DNA of 64,000 bases from Paraherbaspirillum soli (GTDB lineage: Bacteria > Pseudomonadota > Gammaproteobacteria > Burkholderiales > Burkholderiaceae_D), in contig NZ_JBHSMT010000026.1 of NCBI RefSeq assembly GCF_042654985.1, forward strand, positions 363,768 to 427,767, in the 5' to 3' direction. The notes under the pieces were generated by a model. It was not told where the DNA came from and made no database searches. It saw only the letters and a program-made list of their open reading frames with translations. The first letter of the stretch is position 1, and each line of letters starts with the position of its first letter. A program made the translations under genes and the position numbers. Positions 61,799 through 64,000 of this stretch are shown here, piece after piece.

Positions 61799-62604
61799 AG
61801 CAGAGTTTAATAGTGAAAGGGCTGCATGCCAGCCATCAAAAAATTCCGGTACTGCATGGCGTCGATCTGACGATTGAACCGGGCCGGGTTACGGTGATCG
61901 TCGGGCCGAACGGCTGCGGCAAATCGACGCTGCTGCGCTGCATGGCGCGGCTGCATAAACCGGTGCTGGGCAGCGTCCATCTGGGCGGCGAGGATCTGTG
62001 GCGGCTGCGTCCGCAACAGGCCGCACGTCGTCTGGCCATGCTGCCGCAGACGCCGCAAGCGCCGGAGGGGATCACCGTCGGCGGCCTGGTGCGTTACGGC
62101 CGTCATCCGCATCAGGGGTTGCTGCAACAATGGTCGGCCGCCGATGAACAGGCGGTGCGTGCCGCGTTGCAGGCGACCGACGTATTGCAACTGGCCGACC
62201 GCCGCCTCGATCAACTGTCCGGCGGCCAGCGCCAGCGCTGCTGGCTGGCGATGGTGCTGGCGCAAGAGACGCCGCTGCTGTTGCTGGATGAACCGACCAG
62301 CATGCTCGACCTGGGCCATCAAGTCGATGTGCTGAACCGGGTGCAAGCGCTGGCCGCCGCAGGGCGCGGCGTGGTGATCGTGCTGCACGACCTGGTGGCG
62401 GCGGCGCGTTATGCCGACACGCTGGTGGCGATGCGCGACGGCCGCGTGCTGGCGACCGGCACGCCGCGCCAGATCGTCACCCCGGCGCTGGTGCGGCAGC
62501 TGTACGACCTGGAAGTCGACGTGCTGGCTGCACCGGGCGACGGCGCGCCGGTGGTGGTGCCGGCTAGCGCACGACGCGCCAATCGCCGCCTTACCATTGT
62601 GTGA
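61795..62604 (+). CDS. fepC: Ferric siderophore ABC ATPase (FepC-like)
   Basis: A 269-residue ATPase driving siderophore uptake. Walker A GPNGCGKSTLLRCMARL at about 36-44, TVGGLVRYGRHPHQGLLQQW (family-specific), signature LSGGQRQRCWLAMVLAQE, Walker B LLLLDEPTSMLDLGHQVDVL and the H-loop VIVLHDLVAAARYADT. The C-terminus is TPRQIVTPALVRQLYDLEVDVL, as in FecE/FepC. It is the last gene of the uptake trio; a REP-pair unit separates it from entA. Confidence 0.93.
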   Translation: MKQSLIVKGLHASHQKIPVLHGVDLTIEPGRVTVIVGPNGCGKSTLLRCMARLHKPVLGSVHLGGEDLWRLRPQQAARRLAMLPQTPQAPEGITVGGLVRYGRHPHQGLLQQWSAADEQAVRAALQATDVLQLADRRLDQLSGGQRQRCWLAMVLAQETPLLLLDEPTSMLDLGHQVDVLNRVQALAAAGRGVVIVLHDLVAAARYADTLVAMRDGRVLATGTPRQIVTPALVRQLYDLEVDVLAAPGDGAPVVVPASARRANRRLTIV

Positions 62605-62620
62605 GGCTTCTAAGTTCGCG

Positions 62621-62720
62621 GTAGGGCGGATGAGCGAAGCGTTATCCGCCGCCTGATGCGTCACCTCGCCTATTTGAGGCTCCTAAAACGGTGGAAGACG
62701 CTGCGCTGTTCCACCCTACG
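62621..62720. repeat. REP-pair unit between fepC and entA
   Basis: Arm GTAGGGCGGATGAGCGAAGCG and inverted arm GGTGGAAGACGCTGCGC...CCACCCTACG. It fills most of the 153-bp gap and resembles the units at 9731, 11380, 40853 and 52352. Confidence 0.85.
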
Positions 62721-62757
62721 ACACACACCGACACAAGTTTGATGAAAGGAAAACGAG

Positions 62758-63534
62758 ATGGAATTTAAAGACAAGATAGTACTGATCACCGGCGCGGCAC
62801 AAGGCATCGGTGCCGCCGTCGCGCGTGCATTGGCGCAACGCGGAGCAACACTGGCCGTGCTCGACGTGCAGGCCGAGCCGGTGGCGGCGCTGGTTACCGA
62901 GTTGCAGCTTGCCGGCAGCACGGCGCTGGGGCTGGCGGTGGATGTGTCCGACAGCGCAGCGGTGAACGCTGCGGTGGAGCGGGTCGAGCAAGAGTTGGGA
63001 CCGATAGCGATCCTGGTCAACGCCGCCGGCATCCTGCGCCTCGGTTCGGCGCTCGATTGCAGCGATGCCGATTGGGAGCAGACCTTCGCGGTCAATGTCG
63101 GCGGCGTGTTCCGCGTGTCGCGAGCGGTGGCGTCGTGCATGGTGCCGCGGCGGCGCGGCGTGATCGTGACGGTGGCTTCCAACGCGTCCTCGGTGCCGCG
63201 CCAGCAGATGGCGGCTTACGCGGCGTCGAAGGCGGCCTCGGCCCATTTCACACGCTGCCTGGGATTGGAGCTGGCCGAGCACGGGATCCGCTGCAACGTG
63301 GTGTCGCCCGGTTCGACCGACACCGCGATGCAGCGCCAATTGTGGACCAGCCCGGAGCACAAGCAGGCGGTCATCAACGGCGCGCTGGAGAGCTTCCGGC
63401 TCGGCATCCCGCTGGGCCGGATCGCCGACGCCGAGGACATCGCCGCCGCGGTGGTTTTTCTGGCGTCGGAGCAGGCACGCCACATCACGATGCATGAGCT
63501 ATGCGTGGATGGCGGGGCGACGCTGGGGGCTTGA
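62758..63534 (+). CDS. entA: 2,3-dihydro-2,3-dihydroxybenzoate dehydrogenase EntA
   Basis: A 258-residue SDR that oxidises dihydro-dihydroxybenzoate to 2,3-dihydroxybenzoate with NAD. Motifs: VLITGAAQGIGAAVARALA, LAVLDVQAEP, ILVNAAGILRLGSALDCSDADWEQTFAVN, the catalytic serine in VASNASSVPRQQMAAYAASKAA (Tyr-x3-Lys), and CNVVSPGSTDTAMQRQLW, which is typical of EntA/DhbA. AAAGGAAAACGAG precedes the ATG. It completes the entCEBA set, although it is separated from entB by 9.4 kb. Confidence 0.93.
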   Translation: MEFKDKIVLITGAAQGIGAAVARALAQRGATLAVLDVQAEPVAALVTELQLAGSTALGLAVDVSDSAAVNAAVERVEQELGPIAILVNAAGILRLGSALDCSDADWEQTFAVNVGGVFRVSRAVASCMVPRRRGVIVTVASNASSVPRQQMAAYAASKAASAHFTRCLGLELAEHGIRCNVVSPGSTDTAMQRQLWTSPEHKQAVINGALESFRLGIPLGRIADAEDIAAAVVFLASEQARHITMHELCVDGGATLGA

Positions 63535-63570
63535 GCAGTCGGCTTGTTGCCGCAACGTTAAAGAAGGGTC

Positions 63571-63653
63571 GTAGTTTGGGCTGGAAAGCCCAACGTTTGG
63601 TGGAGACGGAGATGAAAATGTTGGGCTTCGCCTTCGGCTCAACGCCAACCTAC
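63571..63653. repeat. Palindromic repeat unit (family D)
   Basis: Arm GTAGTTTGGGCTGGAAAGCCC and a second arm GTTGGGCTTCGCCTTCGGCTC ending CCAACCTAC, inverted around a 25-bp middle. Palindromic TTGGGCTTCG elements of this type are widespread in betaproteobacteria. It lies shortly after the entA stop. Confidence 0.7.
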
Positions 63654-64000
63654 CACCTATCTAAAAATAGCATGATGCTAATAATTGCCATCGCATCCGA
63701 TAGCGTTTATAGTCGCTCCCGTCCCTGAGAGAAAAATCCTGGACGTGGTTCGAAAGCCACTAACAAAAGAGCACGGACCGCGGCTAGCGGATTTCTACGT
63801 GAACGACCTTTATCGCCCTCCACGGGCGGTGAGGTAGGGAGCCCCTTAGTGGGCTGCCGGGGTCGTTTAAATCTTTTGTCCGGTCTTTCGACCCTGCCTT
63901 TGCCGCCGTGTGTCAAGAACGCAAAAGCCGAAGTATCGGCCGCTGCGATGCTTTATTGAAGATGAGGGTCGGCCCCTCGTGATCGGCGTGCAGGCGCAGG
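63654..64000. other. Right-edge region without an assigned gene
   Basis: No complete gene is supported. A structured-looking stretch at about 63775-63880 holds CACGGACCGCGGCTAGCGG, CCCTCCACGGGCGGTGAGG and GGAGCCCCTTAGTGGGCTGC. On the minus strand a frame of 28 codons is open from the edge to a stop at 63913-63915 (ending SQRPILRLLRS), which might be the 3' end of a gene beyond the window, but it is too short to identify. Confidence 0.3.

Overview
The window looks like the chromosome of a GC-rich betaproteobacterium of the order Burkholderiales, most likely Oxalobacteraceae. This rests on protein style (CysB/CysTWA, Bpt/Aat, TPS adhesins, YXWGXW protein), on base composition and on the dispersed GTAGGGCGG-type palindromes. 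The genus cannot be fixed from sequence reading alone. There is one assembly gap (10 N at 41306-41315), and a partial IclR-type regulator runs off the left edge.

Layout. 0.5-1.7 kb: diacylglycerol kinase and an outer-membrane beta-barrel protein. 1.9-8.4 kb (minus): a complete archaic (Csu-like) chaperone-usher pilus operon with four spore-coat-U subunits, chaperone and usher. 8.7-11.4 kb: sulfate-binding protein, two molbindins and a degenerate EAL protein. 11.5-15.2 kb (minus): a LytS/LytR-type two-component system interleaved with a GIN-domain protein and preceded by two paralogous small secreted proteins. 15.6-17.4 kb: a cytoplasmic-looking lytic transglycosylase/LysM protein followed by two paralogous exported small proteins, each with its own terminator; this looks like a toxic effector with tandem immunity genes. 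17.7-21.6 kb: cysTWA-cysB sulfate transport and regulation. 21.8-25.1 kb (minus): pyrD, the N-end-rule transferases bpt and aat, and a Nudix hydrolase. 25.3 kb: initiator tRNA, then three unrecognised or poorly known minus-strand genes. 27.5-30.1 kb: the reverse transsulfuration pair. 31-38.7 kb: one TpsB transporter with three tandem short TpsA exoproteins. 38.8-45.9 kb: pterin enzymes, a DUF1223 protein, a flavin reductase-MarR fusion, TatD and ComEC. 45.9-47.1 kb: an MFS transporter. 48-63.5 kb: a catecholate siderophore locus (DAHP synthase, entC, entE, entB, an EntF-like NRPS, a ViuB-type ferric-siderophore reductase, FepB/D/G/C-like uptake, entA) with two Fur-box-like dyads in the divergent aroG/entC promoter region.

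How it fits together. The sulfur genes (sbp, cysTWA-cysB, the CBS/CGL pair) import sulfate and move sulfur from homocysteine to cysteine. The siderophore block makes chorismate-derived 2,3-dihydroxybenzoate, activates it, loads it on the EntB carrier domain and condenses it on a C-A-T-TE synthetase. My reading of the adenylation pocket favours a basic amino acid rather than serine, so the product is probably not enterobactin. No TonB-dependent receptor and no EntD-type phosphopantetheinyl transferase are present here.

The window is unusually rich in dispersed non-coding repeats. There are (A) four copies of a 70-144 bp element with 18-bp terminal inverted repeats, three of them between genes of minus-strand operons; (R) REP-pair units at eight or more places, including inside the ent operon; (B/C) two composite repeat blocks in direct orientation bracketing about 11 kb of siderophore genes; and (E) one 166 bp inverted-repeat element.
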